In this document: in pieces, positions 18,518-25,898 of the stretch
Numbering within the stretch: position 1 is the stretch's first letter
Layout: each line of letters begins with the position of its first letter
Source of the DNA: Tectiglobus sp965215755
Lineage (GTDB): Bacteria > Pseudomonadota > Alphaproteobacteria > Rhizobiales > Hyphomicrobiaceae
Length of the DNA: 64,000 bases
NCBI GenBank assembly: GCA_965215755.1
Contig: OZ244119.1
Span: forward strand, 3,906,001-3,970,000
Direction: 5' to 3'
Notes under the pieces: model-generated
The model's input: only the letters and a program-made list of their open reading frames with translations
Databases searched by the model: none
Told to the model about the DNA's origin: nothing
Made by a program: the position numbers and the translations under genes

Positions 18518-18561
18518 GACGTTTGCCCCTGCTTTTTCAGCGAGGCTCGTGGGCAAATGTC
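18518..18561. other. Long stem-loop between the MetF-like and CoA-transferase genes
   Basis: GACGTTTGCCC (18518-18528) pairs with GGGCAAATGTC (18551-18561) over eleven positions, with one G-T wobble read as plus-strand RNA and one A-C mismatch read as minus-strand RNA. The loop is 22 bases. No T-tract follows on either strand, so it is not a standard terminator. It could be a leader or processing element of the CoA-transferase mRNA or a plus-strand RNA. Confidence 0.35.
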
Positions 18562-18611
18562 GGAGCTGGAACCCGACTGCGCGAGACGAAGACGGATTGC
18601 TCCGTCGCCCA

Positions 18612-19517
18612 CTATTGAGCCGTGATCTCGTCGATGACCTGAGGGAGCGAGCCTATATTGCCGGGCGCCATTAGATGCACGCCATGGATCCCATCGATGT
18701 CACGCAGCTGGGCGACGAACTCGACACATAACCTCCGGCCCTCATCTTTTGGATCAGTTGCGCTTTCCAGGCGATCGATGACTACGTCAGGCACGCAAAC
18801 TCCAAAGAGGTTCTCGTTCATCCATCGCGCGGATTTAGCCGAGCCGATTGGCCCGGTCCCGAGCAGAATGAACAGGCGTTCTGTGAGGCCATGGTCCTTC
18901 AAACCAGCTGCATAGGCTCTGACAATGTCGATGTCATAGCAAAGCTGAGTTTGAATGAAGTGGGCACCGGCATCGGCCTTGCGTGCCAGATCCTTGGGTT
19001 CCCATCCTGGGTCGGGAATGCTGGGCACATCAGCTGCGCCGTTGAAGAATTGTGGTGCGGTCGTAATAGCGCGGCCAGAGGGCAATTCGGCTTTGTCGGT
19101 CATTGTCTTCGACCAAGAGAGGAGATCGTGCGACTTGGCATCAAACACGGGCTTGGCGTCTGGTTGATCTCCGGCGCTCGGGTCATCTCCGGTCAAATAG
19201 AGGACATTGGTGACCCCCATGGCAGAAGCGCCTAGCAGATCTGCCTGGATCGCAATCCGATTGCGGTCCCGGCAGGTCATTTGCAAGATCGGAGTGTAGC
19301 CGTGTTGAGCGAGAATGCCTGAGGCAGCGAGACTGGACATGTGAACCCGTGCACCCGGACCATCAGTGACATTCAGGGCGGTCAAGCGCTCCTTGAACGG
19401 GGCTGCAGCGGCCAAGAGTTCGTCCGCCCCCCCAGATACAGGCGGCACAATTTCGCCCGTCAATACGAATTCGCCGGCTCTAAGGCGCTCGGCCAAGGGA
19501 TTTGCTCTCGGGCTCAT
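18612..19517 (-). CDS. Methylenetetrahydrofolate reductase-family protein
   Basis: The product has 301 residues of the MTHFR TIM-barrel type: TGEIVPPVSGG near the start, LNVTDGPGARVHMSSLA, ILQMTCRDRNRIAIQADLLG, NVLYLTGDDPS, and FIQTQLCYD. These match the substrate and FAD-site pattern of MetF. The enzyme reduces 5,10-methylenetetrahydrofolate to the 5-methyl form, or runs in reverse in some C1 pathways. It could be a MetF paralogue in catabolic C1 handling rather than the methionine-pathway enzyme. The start is an ATG at 19517. It precedes the CoA-transferase gene on the same strand. Confidence 0.9.
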   Translation of the reverse strand: MSPRANPLAERLRAGEFVLTGEIVPPVSGGADELLAAAAPFKERLTALNVTDGPGARVHMSSLAASGILAQHGYTPILQMTCRDRNRIAIQADLLGASAMGVTNVLYLTGDDPSAGDQPDAKPVFDAKSHDLLSWSKTMTDKAELPSGRAITTAPQFFNGAADVPSIPDPGWEPKDLARKADAGAHFIQTQLCYDIDIVRAYAAGLKDHGLTERLFILLGTGPIGSAKSARWMNENLFGVCVPDVVIDRLESATDPKDEGRRLCVEFVAQLRDIDGIHGVHLMAPGNIGSLPQVIDEITAQ

Positions 19518-19820
19518 GGCGTGTCCGTTCGTGAATTGCAGGATAGTGACTGAAGCCGTTTCAATCGTGTTTTCTTGGCCATTGTCGGATGCGCGTGACG
19601 TGCTGTGTGGTCCATTCCCGACGAGGTTTTGTCAAGGAACGCAGTCTTTGCGGGCGGGTTTTTGCCGTTTGGACTGAGCGACGGTCTGGGACGGAATGAA
19701 CCTCCTGAGGCGTTGATGCGACTTACACAACAGAGACAAACGATATGACCCAGGTCTCAGCAGCCCTTCGCAGTCATCGAAGGCTGCCGAATGTGGCCGG
19801 GATGTCCGCAGGAGTAGAAA
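19518..19820. other. Intergenic region with a stem-loop
   Basis: This 303-bp stretch lies upstream of both the MetF-like gene (minus) and a tiny plus-strand ORF. It contains a stem at 19760-19787: ten pairs with one bulged base and a seven-base loop. No larger gene is supported; the plus frame starting at 19745 lacks a ribosome site. Confidence 0.45.
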
Positions 19821-19931
19821 TTGAAATACGTGAAATGGCTTGTAATTACTGGTTATCTGGTGGTCGATTATGCGATTTTTGCCATCATTCTCATAGGATT
19901 GGGCGGGGCTGCGCTGCAGATCTTCCGTTAA
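19821..19931 (+). CDS. 36-residue single-span membrane peptide
   Basis: A TTG start at 19821 is preceded by AGGAG with a six-base gap, an excellent ribosome site. The 36-residue product starts with a short basic stretch (KYVKW) and continues as one hydrophobic helix from about residue 7 to 31, ending QIFR before TAA. The arrangement of basic end, single transmembrane helix and short tail is typical of small regulatory or scaffold membrane peptides. No family is recognised. A stem-loop lies 33 bases upstream. It is a candidate gene only: the evidence is the ribosome site plus the clean transmembrane profile. Confidence 0.5.
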   Translation: MKYVKWLVITGYLVVDYAIFAIILIGLGGAALQIFR

Positions 19932-20028
19932 CGGCACTGTCAGGTCACAATAAGATTGCAGCTGCCTTCGGTTGATTGCTGCAGCCGTTAATATGGACGG
20001 TTGTTTCGGTTTTGCTATAATCCCTGCA

Positions 20029-20898
20029 ATGACAATCCTGGTTGATACGCGCGGGGCTTGCTATAGCCCGGGCTCTTCGGAGTTGCGGGCGCGGTATGGT
20101 GCGGCGTTATCAAGCGAGGCGCTGCCTGATTTTCTCGTCCGCAATGTCGGCTTTATCGAGCTTGGTTTCAACGGCGATACAGCCACCATTCGTTGCGCGC
20201 CGGCGCGGATTGAACTGGCTGGCTACAGCCGGGCGATCCGAATTGTTCATCAACACAACCCACGGCGCACGGCTCTGTCCTGGTTTGACGGGACATGGTC
20301 TTATGAGATCTATCCAAGTTGTACAGCCGCGGCTGAGCGACTGACAGCTCTGCAACTCCTCGGTGATCTCGTCGAGCGGCGAAATTTTCGAGCCTATGGG
20401 CGTTGCCTGGGTAGCCTGGAAGCCAAAGATCCTTTGGGCGACGTCGTCTCATTATGGCGCGACAGCTCGGGGCAGTTGGATATCGCAGCTGCGCGCGAGG
20501 TCCTGAACAACAAGATCGATGCGAAGTATTCCGTCATTGCCCGCGATAGTGAAAACGGTGCGTTGCGGTTTCAGGAGTTTGGACCAGGCTTGGTGATTTA
20601 CTCGGGCCGGGGCAACATGTCCGTCTGTCTCGGCAAGGCTGTTCAAGACCAACCTGACTATCACTACGGGCGGTGGATTGCCGAAGGATACCGCGATGCC
20701 ATTCTCGCGAATGAGCCCATGATTACTGATATGGACGTGATCGTTACCGACCCGCTCAACGATGACAAAAGGCGCCTGCAGTACAGGCGCCTGACCTTGC
20801 CCGTGCGTGTCAGTGGCAATACGACAGCTCTCTTAAGCGCGGTGTGCGTAGACCCGCGTATCGATCTCAGTTTCGAAGTCCATCACAAAATTGAATAG
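20029..20898 (+). CDS. PAS-like domain protein
   Basis: From the ATG at 20029 the product has 289 residues; a TTG at 19972 is an alternative. The C-terminal third, with YHYGRWIAEGYRDA, then RRLQYRRLTLPVRVSG, resembles the alphaproteobacterial PAS-like regulatory domain family in which a YRRL.LP strand is typical. The rest is not recognised. No Shine-Dalgarno sequence precedes the ATG; TATAAT sits at 20016-20021, seven bases before it, which would suit a leaderless mRNA, but no good -35 is seen. Its last 66 bases overlap the end of the convergent gene at 20833-21621. Confidence 0.7.
   Translation: MTILVDTRGACYSPGSSELRARYGAALSSEALPDFLVRNVGFIELGFNGDTATIRCAPARIELAGYSRAIRIVHQHNPRRTALSWFDGTWSYEIYPSCTAAAERLTALQLLGDLVERRNFRAYGRCLGSLEAKDPLGDVVSLWRDSSGQLDIAAAREVLNNKIDAKYSVIARDSENGALRFQEFGPGLVIYSGRGNMSVCLGKAVQDQPDYHYGRWIAEGYRDAILANEPMITDMDVIVTDPLNDDKRRLQYRRLTLPVRVSGNTTALLSAVCVDPRIDLSFEVHHKIE
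20770..20792 (-). terminator. Intrinsic terminator for the minus-strand gene, inside a plus-strand coding region
   Basis: AGGCGCCTG (20770-20778) and CAGGCGCCT (20784-20792) are perfect inverted repeats around a five-base loop. Read on the minus strand, the stem runs directly into TTTTGTC, giving a strong intrinsic terminator 41 bp beyond the stop of the 20833-21621 gene. The same DNA encodes residues near DKRRLQYRRL in the PAS-like protein on the other strand. Confidence 0.75.
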
Positions 20899-21621
20899 AT
20901 CATCCATCAGTTCATCAGGGGTTTGGCGCACCAGGGTGAGCCGGATTTCTTTGTCGGGATAACCCGGCGAGTCGCGCATGATCACTTCGCCGTCTGTCAT
21001 GCGCATGGCGAGCTTTTTCGCCAGTTTCTTGCGCACATTTTCTCCAGATACGATGCCGATCATTTCTGTTGGGCCATAGGTTCCAAATGCGCACGCCCGG
21101 CTTAGGCGCGGGACAATTTCAGCCAGTTGCATGCGGCGATAGTCTTCCCGATACCAGATGCCGCCACCGAGGAGGACCTTTCCTGTGATGTCTTCGGCAC
21201 CGTCCGATGTCACCTGGCAGGTTTCGTTTGGACGGCGGTGTTGGTCCGGGTCGGCATAATAGAAGCGCAATGCCTCGGCTTCGGTTTTGAAGTTGGTCCC
21301 ATGCCAGTCGAACAAGCGCATTGCCTGAGTTGCAACAACATCTCCCTGCGCATTGCGTCCAAACATGATCAGTCCGGCATCGTCCGTGGCGCCACCCGGG
21401 TCTGCTCTCAGAGTGGTGGTCAGTGGGCGCCAACTGTCTTGGTTCTTTCGATTAACTTCGAGCAGCTCACCGAACGAGCCTAACTCCATGAAGACGCCGC
21501 GTTCAGCGGCCATCAGACATGCCTTGATGATAAACCGTGTTTGCAACTCCGTCGGTCCATACCTGAGATGCAGGCTGTCCAGCAGCCGGTCGACCGTCCG
21601 TACCCATTTGTCCTGTAACAC
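20833..21621 (-). CDS. Unrecognised 262-residue cytoplasmic protein
   Basis: A GTG start at 21621 has AGGAG six bases upstream. The product has no signal peptide or transmembrane segment. Visible segments: an N-terminal helix region (residues 1-50), GLIMFGRNAQGDVVATQAMRLFDW in the middle, GKVLLGGGIWYREDYRRM, and a basic helix ENVRKKLAKKLAMRM before an acidic C-terminus. A central beta-rich part followed by helix is loosely reminiscent of acyltransferase folds, but I do not recognise the family. Its leader holds a hairpin that can mask the ribosome site. It is divergent from the XRE regulator at 21784 and convergent with the PAS-like gene. Confidence 0.75.
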   Translation of the reverse strand: MLQDKWVRTVDRLLDSLHLRYGPTELQTRFIIKACLMAAERGVFMELGSFGELLEVNRKNQDSWRPLTTTLRADPGGATDDAGLIMFGRNAQGDVVATQAMRLFDWHGTNFKTEAEALRFYYADPDQHRRPNETCQVTSDGAEDITGKVLLGGGIWYREDYRRMQLAEIVPRLSRACAFGTYGPTEMIGIVSGENVRKKLAKKLAMRMTDGEVIMRDSPGYPDKEIRLTLVRQTPDELMDDLFNFVMDFETEIDTRVYAHRA

Positions 21622-21622
21622 G

Positions 21623-21652
21623 ATGGTCTCCTTTCCTTGAGGTTGAGACCAT
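21623..21652 (-). promoter_or_regulatory. Inverted repeat overlapping the ribosome-binding site
   Basis: ATGGTCTC (21623-21630) and GAGACCAT (21645-21652) form perfect 8-bp arms around 14 bases. In the mRNA of the 20833-21621 gene the downstream arm includes the last three bases of AGGAG, so the hairpin would hide the ribosome site just before the GTG start. As DNA it could equally be an operator, for example for the divergent XRE protein. Confidence 0.5.
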
Positions 21653-21783
21653 TATTTTCTGTCGTGTTCGGACTGTTGGCACGTGATGGAGATTGCCTTT
21701 GCACAGAGTTTTTGTAAGGTTCAGGAATTCCTACACAAATACGTCGCAGTCAGTGAGCTGTGAGGTTGAGCCGCCGGAGGACG

Positions 21784-22248
21784 ATGGTCTTGGACACGAA
21801 TGGATCTGAGAAGGAGCAGGACTTTGTCGGCTCCATCCCAGCGCGCCGGGCCAATGACGTGGATCACGTGATCGGCCTGCGAATCCGGATGCGGCGCACT
21901 ATGCTTCAGATGAGCCAGGATCAGCTTGCGGCGGCGTGCAATATCTCCGCGCAGCAAATTCATAAATACGAGCGCGGCCGCTCAAGTATCAGGGCATCCC
22001 GATTGCTTCAGATCAGTCGCATTTTGAAGACGCCGATCTCGTTCTTTTATTCTGACCTGGAGCAATCCGAGACGATGCCGACGGACCTTGTCGGCCTGTT
22101 GGCAGATCCCGATAACATTGATGCGCTGATGGCCTTCCGCCAGGTTGCCGACCCGGCAAGCCGTGCGAAGCTGATTGAAGTCATTCGGGTTTTCGCTGAT
22201 CAGCACGATGCGCGTGCCGATACTATCAAGGTCGCGTCAACAGCCTGA
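21784..22248 (+). CDS. XRE-family helix-turn-helix regulator
   Basis: The product has 154 residues from the ATG at 21784. An HTH domain at about 30-88 reads LRIRMRRTMLQMSQDQLA, then CNISAQQIHKYERGRSSI, then SRLLQISRILKTPISFFY, the Cro/C1 pattern widespread in Rhizobiales. GGAGG lies only three bases before the ATG, so a TTG at 21790 or the GTG at 21760 are alternatives. The C-terminal part is helical with no recognised ligand domain. It is divergent from the unrecognised gene at 20833-21621, whose promoter region contains an 8-bp inverted repeat that may be its operator. Confidence 0.88.
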   Translation: MVLDTNGSEKEQDFVGSIPARRANDVDHVIGLRIRMRRTMLQMSQDQLAAACNISAQQIHKYERGRSSIRASRLLQISRILKTPISFFYSDLEQSETMPTDLVGLLADPDNIDALMAFRQVADPASRAKLIEVIRVFADQHDARADTIKVASTA

Positions 22249-22393
22249 TCTAGCGAAAGTTAGAGGTAAAACCGCGCGAGTGGGTCGGAAGCACTCAAAG
22301 TGCGTGCACACCCGCACACTGCGGATACGTGATTTGCTGCGATAATTGAGAGCGTGTGGCGTTTGAGCCTGGCAGGATCTAGGATCTTGAGTG

Positions 22394-22468
22394 TGGCTCC
22401 GCGGGTAGGATTCGAACCTACGACCGATCGGTTAACAGCCGATTGCTCTACCACTGAGCTACCGCGGA
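22394..22468 (-). tRNA. tRNA-Asn (anticodon GTT)
   Basis: The minus strand folds as a 75-base cloverleaf: acceptor TCCGCGG/CCGCGGA, D-arm GCTC..GAGC, anticodon stem ATCGG with loop containing GTT, T-arm GTAGG-TTCGAAT-CCTAC, discriminator G and an encoded CCA at 22394-22396. The anticodon GTT reads Asn codons. No convincing terminator or promoter was found around it. Confidence 0.97.
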
Positions 22469-22627
22469 TCATCTTCTCGGAACGCGGCTGATAGCAGATT
22501 GTTTCATGCCGCGCTAGTGGAAATTGTGCCTGCCACCCGGATGTCGGCAAGAACATTGTCATATCAATAGACGGGACCGACCTAACAGACAGTGAATTGC
22601 TTCACAAGACCGGTATCGCCGCAGGTC

Positions 22628-23035
22628 CTATTGCAGGTTGACCCGCTTCTTTGTTTCTTCTTCCAGCTTTCGCTGTTGCTGCAGGCGCTGATCGTCTGTG
22701 AGCTTGGTCGGTGACAGATCCTTGACTTCGGTTCCATTGCCGGCTTCGGGAGCATTTACGCGGAGGTCCGTTTTCGGTATCGCAACGCGCGGTCCGTAGG
22801 CCTGTATGGTGGTGAGGGCAACGGCTGCAATCAGTAGGACAGCGATCCAAGCCATTGGGGGCCAGGCAAATGCCAAAACTTCCCGCTCCGACATCGGCGT
22901 ACTTTGCCGTGAACGCTTGATGATGGCACTGGCCGCGCGCCAGGCCAGAAACAGCAGGACAAGGATGCCAATAACGGCGAGGGCTGTCTGATAGCCGCCG
23001 AGGGCGAGGGCATTCTGATCAACGGTTAAATCCAT
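22628..23035 (-). CDS. Membrane protein paired with the SPFH lipoprotein
   Basis: The product has 135 residues, with a hydrophobic span at about 16-36, a basic cytoplasmic loop (AIIKRSRQS), a second span at about 57-78, and a charged C-terminal helix rich in Gln, Glu and Lys (about 105-135). AAAGGAG precedes the ATG. It starts 24 bp after the end of the SPFH lipoprotein gene, so the two are almost certainly one operon. No family is recognised. The charged tail could pair with the coiled-coil tail of its neighbour, which is an inference from composition only. Confidence 0.75.
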   Translation of the reverse strand: MDLTVDQNALALGGYQTALAVIGILVLLFLAWRAASAIIKRSRQSTPMSEREVLAFAWPPMAWIAVLLIAAVALTTIQAYGPRVAIPKTDLRVNAPEAGNGTEVKDLSPTKLTDDQRLQQQRKLEEETKKRVNLQ

Positions 23036-23059
23036 GGATAGCTCCTTTCGCGCGGCGGG

Positions 23060-24046
23060 TTAGGGTTTTAGGGCCGTGTTCGTTCGGTTTGCCGGCTTGT
23101 TTGGGGCTTTTGGCGAACCATTGGTTTGACCATCACGGAACACCGCTACGCTCTGGCCGACTGATCCAAGCGCCTGGAAGGGGACCCACTTTGTGTTCTG
23201 ACTTGTGGCCAATCGCTCAAGCACTTCCAGTCTTCGGTAGGCCAGGTAGCGGTCACTGACTGACTCGGCGTAAATTCGGTTTTCTTCCAGGACCGCCTGC
23301 GCGCGTTCGCGGCGGATTTGACGTTCAGCGCGGGCGGCTTCAAGATCAGCCTGCAATTTGACCAGACGGATTTGTTTTTCCGCTTCTTCTTGCTGGATTG
23401 CGATCCGGCGCCGGGCGGCTGTTTCCTTTTGATCCAGGATGACTTTTGGGAAGCGGACGTCTGCGAGGCCGAACCGTAGGGCCAGCAACGGCGTTTTTCT
23501 GAGTGCTGTTGCGATTTCGCGGTTTAGCTCGGCATTGATCGATGCGCGCGAGGAAGCGACTTCCTCGATGGAGTACTGGGAAATGACTCTGCGCACGACA
23601 TCGCGAATGATGGCTTTGCCGTAGATATTGTAGATTCTGCGTTTCCCGATATAGCCGTGAACCAGACCGCGCAATTTGCGGCGTGAATAGTCTGCCGGCA
23701 CGCGATCGAAAACTGCCTGGAGTGCTCTCTCGTCGTTACGGACAGCGAACGTGCCGCGTACGTCGAACGGCATGGCCAGCTCGGATTTCGGCATGTAGAG
23801 GGCATGATCTTTGCGGAATTGCTCAACATGACCGAAGTCACTTGATTCGACGACGATCAGACGATCGCAATAGAAGAAGCAGATCGGCAGGCGGAATTGG
23901 GATGGTTTGATCAAGCCCGGTTGAAAGCCGTCTTTGGATAGGATTTTTCCGACGTATGCTGGTGGCACTTGAACCGATTCACCAATGCAACCGGTAAGAA
24001 GAAATGCTGCCGATAGAGTTGCAGCAACTTTCGTAAAACGCTTCAT
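23060..24046 (-). CDS. SPFH/band-7 domain lipoprotein
   Basis: From the ATG at 24046 (GGAG six bases upstream) the product has 328 residues. A lipoprotein signal ends with lipobox LLTGC at about residue 18. The mature part begins VPPAYVGKILSKDGFQPGL, the beta-strand start of SPFH/prohibitin domains, and continues through MPFDVRGTFAVRN and the helical region to FGLADVRFPKVILDQK. A charged Glu/Arg coiled coil (about 215-280) follows, as in flotillin and HflK/C proteins. Most SPFH proteins are anchored by a transmembrane or hairpin helix; a lipid anchor would place this one in the periplasm. It is first in a two-gene operon. Confidence 0.85.
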   Translation of the reverse strand: MKRFTKVAATLSAAFLLTGCIGESVQVPPAYVGKILSKDGFQPGLIKPSQFRLPICFFYCDRLIVVESSDFGHVEQFRKDHALYMPKSELAMPFDVRGTFAVRNDERALQAVFDRVPADYSRRKLRGLVHGYIGKRRIYNIYGKAIIRDVVRRVISQYSIEEVASSRASINAELNREIATALRKTPLLALRFGLADVRFPKVILDQKETAARRRIAIQQEEAEKQIRLVKLQADLEAARAERQIRRERAQAVLEENRIYAESVSDRYLAYRRLEVLERLATSQNTKWVPFQALGSVGQSVAVFRDGQTNGSPKAPNKPANRTNTALKP

Positions 24047-24390
24047 CAATAACTCCAAGTCTGAACGGAGATCGCCGGGCGGCTGATCTTCGCGTTTTGC
24101 GACCGGTCGCAAATGGACGACCCGCCGCTGAGGGCAAATGCTTGATCCGGAAGACTAGTGTATTTGCGTTGGAACAACGTTGAGGCAGCGTTAAGGATGG
24201 GTGAAGACGTCGGCCAATCTGATCAGTTCCGCGGCGATCCACGCAATCCCAACTGCGTTGGGCCCGGCATTTCGATACCGGCGGTTGGCCACAACCAGCA
24301 CTTGTCGATTGCGACGCAGCAGACATGATCGTTGGTCTCAGCTACAGATATTGCATCGTCAGTTTCCGATTTACATGGCTGGAATAGTCG
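24047..24390. other. Intergenic region between divergent genes
   Basis: This 344-bp stretch separates the SPFH lipoprotein operon from the small EmrE-like gene. Apart from the 18-bp palindrome at 24096-24113 nothing gene-like or RNA-like stands out. GGAATAG at 24380-24386 serves the plus-strand gene. Confidence 0.45.
24096..24113. promoter_or_regulatory. 18-bp perfect palindrome upstream of the SPFH lipoprotein operon
   Basis: TTTGCGACCGGTCGCAAA is a gapless 18-bp palindrome 50 bp upstream of the lipoprotein start. The position and symmetry suit a dimeric repressor or activator site. There is no following T-tract, and its continuous symmetry gives no loop, so a terminator is unlikely. Confidence 0.5.
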
Positions 24391-24729
24391 ATGCGTATCG
24401 TCTCCTTAATCTGCTTCGCGCTGCTATTGGTCGGGGGGCAGATCTTGTTCAAATATGCAGCGGTGCGGGCCAATCCGGACGCAATGCCATTGTCGTTGCT
24501 CAACATCTGGCTGTTCTGTGCGTTGGTACTTTATGGTCTTGCGACGATCCTCTGGGTCTGGTTGCTGACCTTCACGCCCCTGGCTTATGCCTATCCGTTT
24601 GCGGCTCTGGGATTCGTGATTGTGCCCCTGGCAGGTGTATACCTATTCAACGAACCCTTGACGTGGCGCTACGCTGCCGGCGCCTCTCTCATCATCGCCG
24701 GAATCGTGACAATCGCCTGGGCGGATTAA
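24391..24729 (+). CDS. Small four-helix DMT/SMR-type membrane protein
   Basis: The product has 112 residues forming four hydrophobic helices (about 3-22, 38-60, 65-85, 91-110), the layout of small multidrug-resistance and ArnE-type EamA half-proteins. GQILFKYAA in helix 1, PLAYAYPFAALGFVIVPLAG around helices 2-3 and YLFNEPLTWRYAAGASLIIAGI in helices 3-4 match that superfamily. Such proteins form dual-topology or paired transporters for cations or undecaprenyl-linked sugars. The catalytic Glu of EmrE helix 1 is not present, which favours the ArnE-like lipid-flippase side. It appears monocistronic. Confidence 0.8.
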   Translation: MRIVSLICFALLLVGGQILFKYAAVRANPDAMPLSLLNIWLFCALVLYGLATILWVWLLTFTPLAYAYPFAALGFVIVPLAGVYLFNEPLTWRYAAGASLIIAGIVTIAWAD

Positions 24730-24768
24730 GTCCGTTACGGTGATGGATTTGCAGCTGGATGTCGGAGG

Positions 24769-25524
24769 TCATAGGCCGGCAGCCATGCCACCATCCACAG
24801 CAATCTCAGCTCCGGTAATGAAGGCCGACTCATGTGATGCCAGGAACAATGCCGCATTGGCGATATCTTCCGGATTGCCAAATCGCCTGAGCGGTGTTTG
24901 ATCCAACAAGGCCTTGTTGATCATGGGATTGCGCAAGACGCGTTGTGTCAGTGCCGTCTCAATGAACCCTGGTGCCAGCGCGTTCACGCGGATCCCGAAA
25001 GGCGCGTATTCAACAGCCAACGCGCGTGTCAGTGCCGAAACCGCACCCTTCGTGGCTGCATAGCCTGCCAGCTGTCGCAAGCCGCGTTGTCCCATGATTG
25101 AAGCAAGGTTAATGAGTGACGCATTGCCGGACTTGCGCATGAGTTCAAAGCCATCGCGCGCGATGCGCACGACACCATCAAGATTGACCTCGCGAATAGT
25201 CTCCCAATCGGAATCGGACATATGACGGAAATCACCGCGGACATTGAGGCCCGCGTTATTGGCAACCACATCAAGCCGGCCATAGTCTGCTTCAATGACC
25301 CGGAAGAGATTTGAGATGTCCTGTCCTTTGGAGACGTCACAGGAAACAGCGCTCGCTTGACCGCCTGCTGTCGTAATGTCTGCCACCACGCGCGCCGCAT
25401 TGTCTGCGTCAATATCTGCGACATAGACAATTGCCCCTTCTGCCGCAAACAACTTGGACATTGCCTCGCCGATGCCGGCCCCCGCGCCGGTTACAAGTGC
25501 AATGCGTTCGTTCAGTCTTGCCAT
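24769..25524 (-). CDS. Short-chain dehydrogenase/reductase
   Basis: The product has 251 residues of the classical SDR type: NAD(P)-binding TGAGAGIGEAM at about 12, ADIDADN after strand 2 (an Asp there favours NAD(H)), VANNAGLN at about 88, catalytic Ser in NLASIMGQRG, and YAATKGAVSALTRALA with Tyr and Lys. The C-terminus ends ITGAEIAVDGGMAAGL, as usual in FabG-like enzymes. The substrate cannot be deduced; likely a 3-hydroxyacyl or sugar/alcohol oxidoreductase. It converges on the small DMT gene. Confidence 0.92.
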   Translation of the reverse strand: MARLNERIALVTGAGAGIGEAMSKLFAAEGAIVYVADIDADNAARVVADITTAGGQASAVSCDVSKGQDISNLFRVIEADYGRLDVVANNAGLNVRGDFRHMSDSDWETIREVNLDGVVRIARDGFELMRKSGNASLINLASIMGQRGLRQLAGYAATKGAVSALTRALAVEYAPFGIRVNALAPGFIETALTQRVLRNPMINKALLDQTPLRRFGNPEDIANAALFLASHESAFITGAEIAVDGGMAAGL

Positions 25525-25898
25525 AACAGTGTTTCCATCACCTGGTTCAGTCGCTGCTGCGATTGACTGTAAGCGATTTGCTTAGTTCGTTGGCAGGCAT
25601 TCGCCAAGACGTTGATCGCAAATGGCATCTCGGTGGTTAATGCCATGATTGAAACTACTTCTCGATCATCGATGTCTGTAGGGTTGGCATCGAAATCAAT
25701 CGCACATTCTGCCGGAGCTGAACATTCAACGCGTGAAGCGTTAACGGCGAGGTGCGCCACTCGGCGCCGAATTGACAAGCAACATCACTTCGACAGTGCT
25801 TATGGTGTTCCCTATCTTTCCTGCTATCAGGGATGGGCTGCAAGCCGTGGCCATAAACTGGAGCAGTTGGCGCGGACAAAACGGATGGTCGGTGTGTA
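25525..25898. other. Intergenic region between divergent genes
   Basis: This 374-bp stretch lies between the SDR gene and a small membrane-protein gene. ATGGCAT (25622-25628) and ATGCCAT (25640-25646) form 7-bp inverted repeats about 100 bp upstream of the SDR start and may be an operator. TTGACA at 25772-25777 lacks a convincing -10. No gene is supported. Confidence 0.4.
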
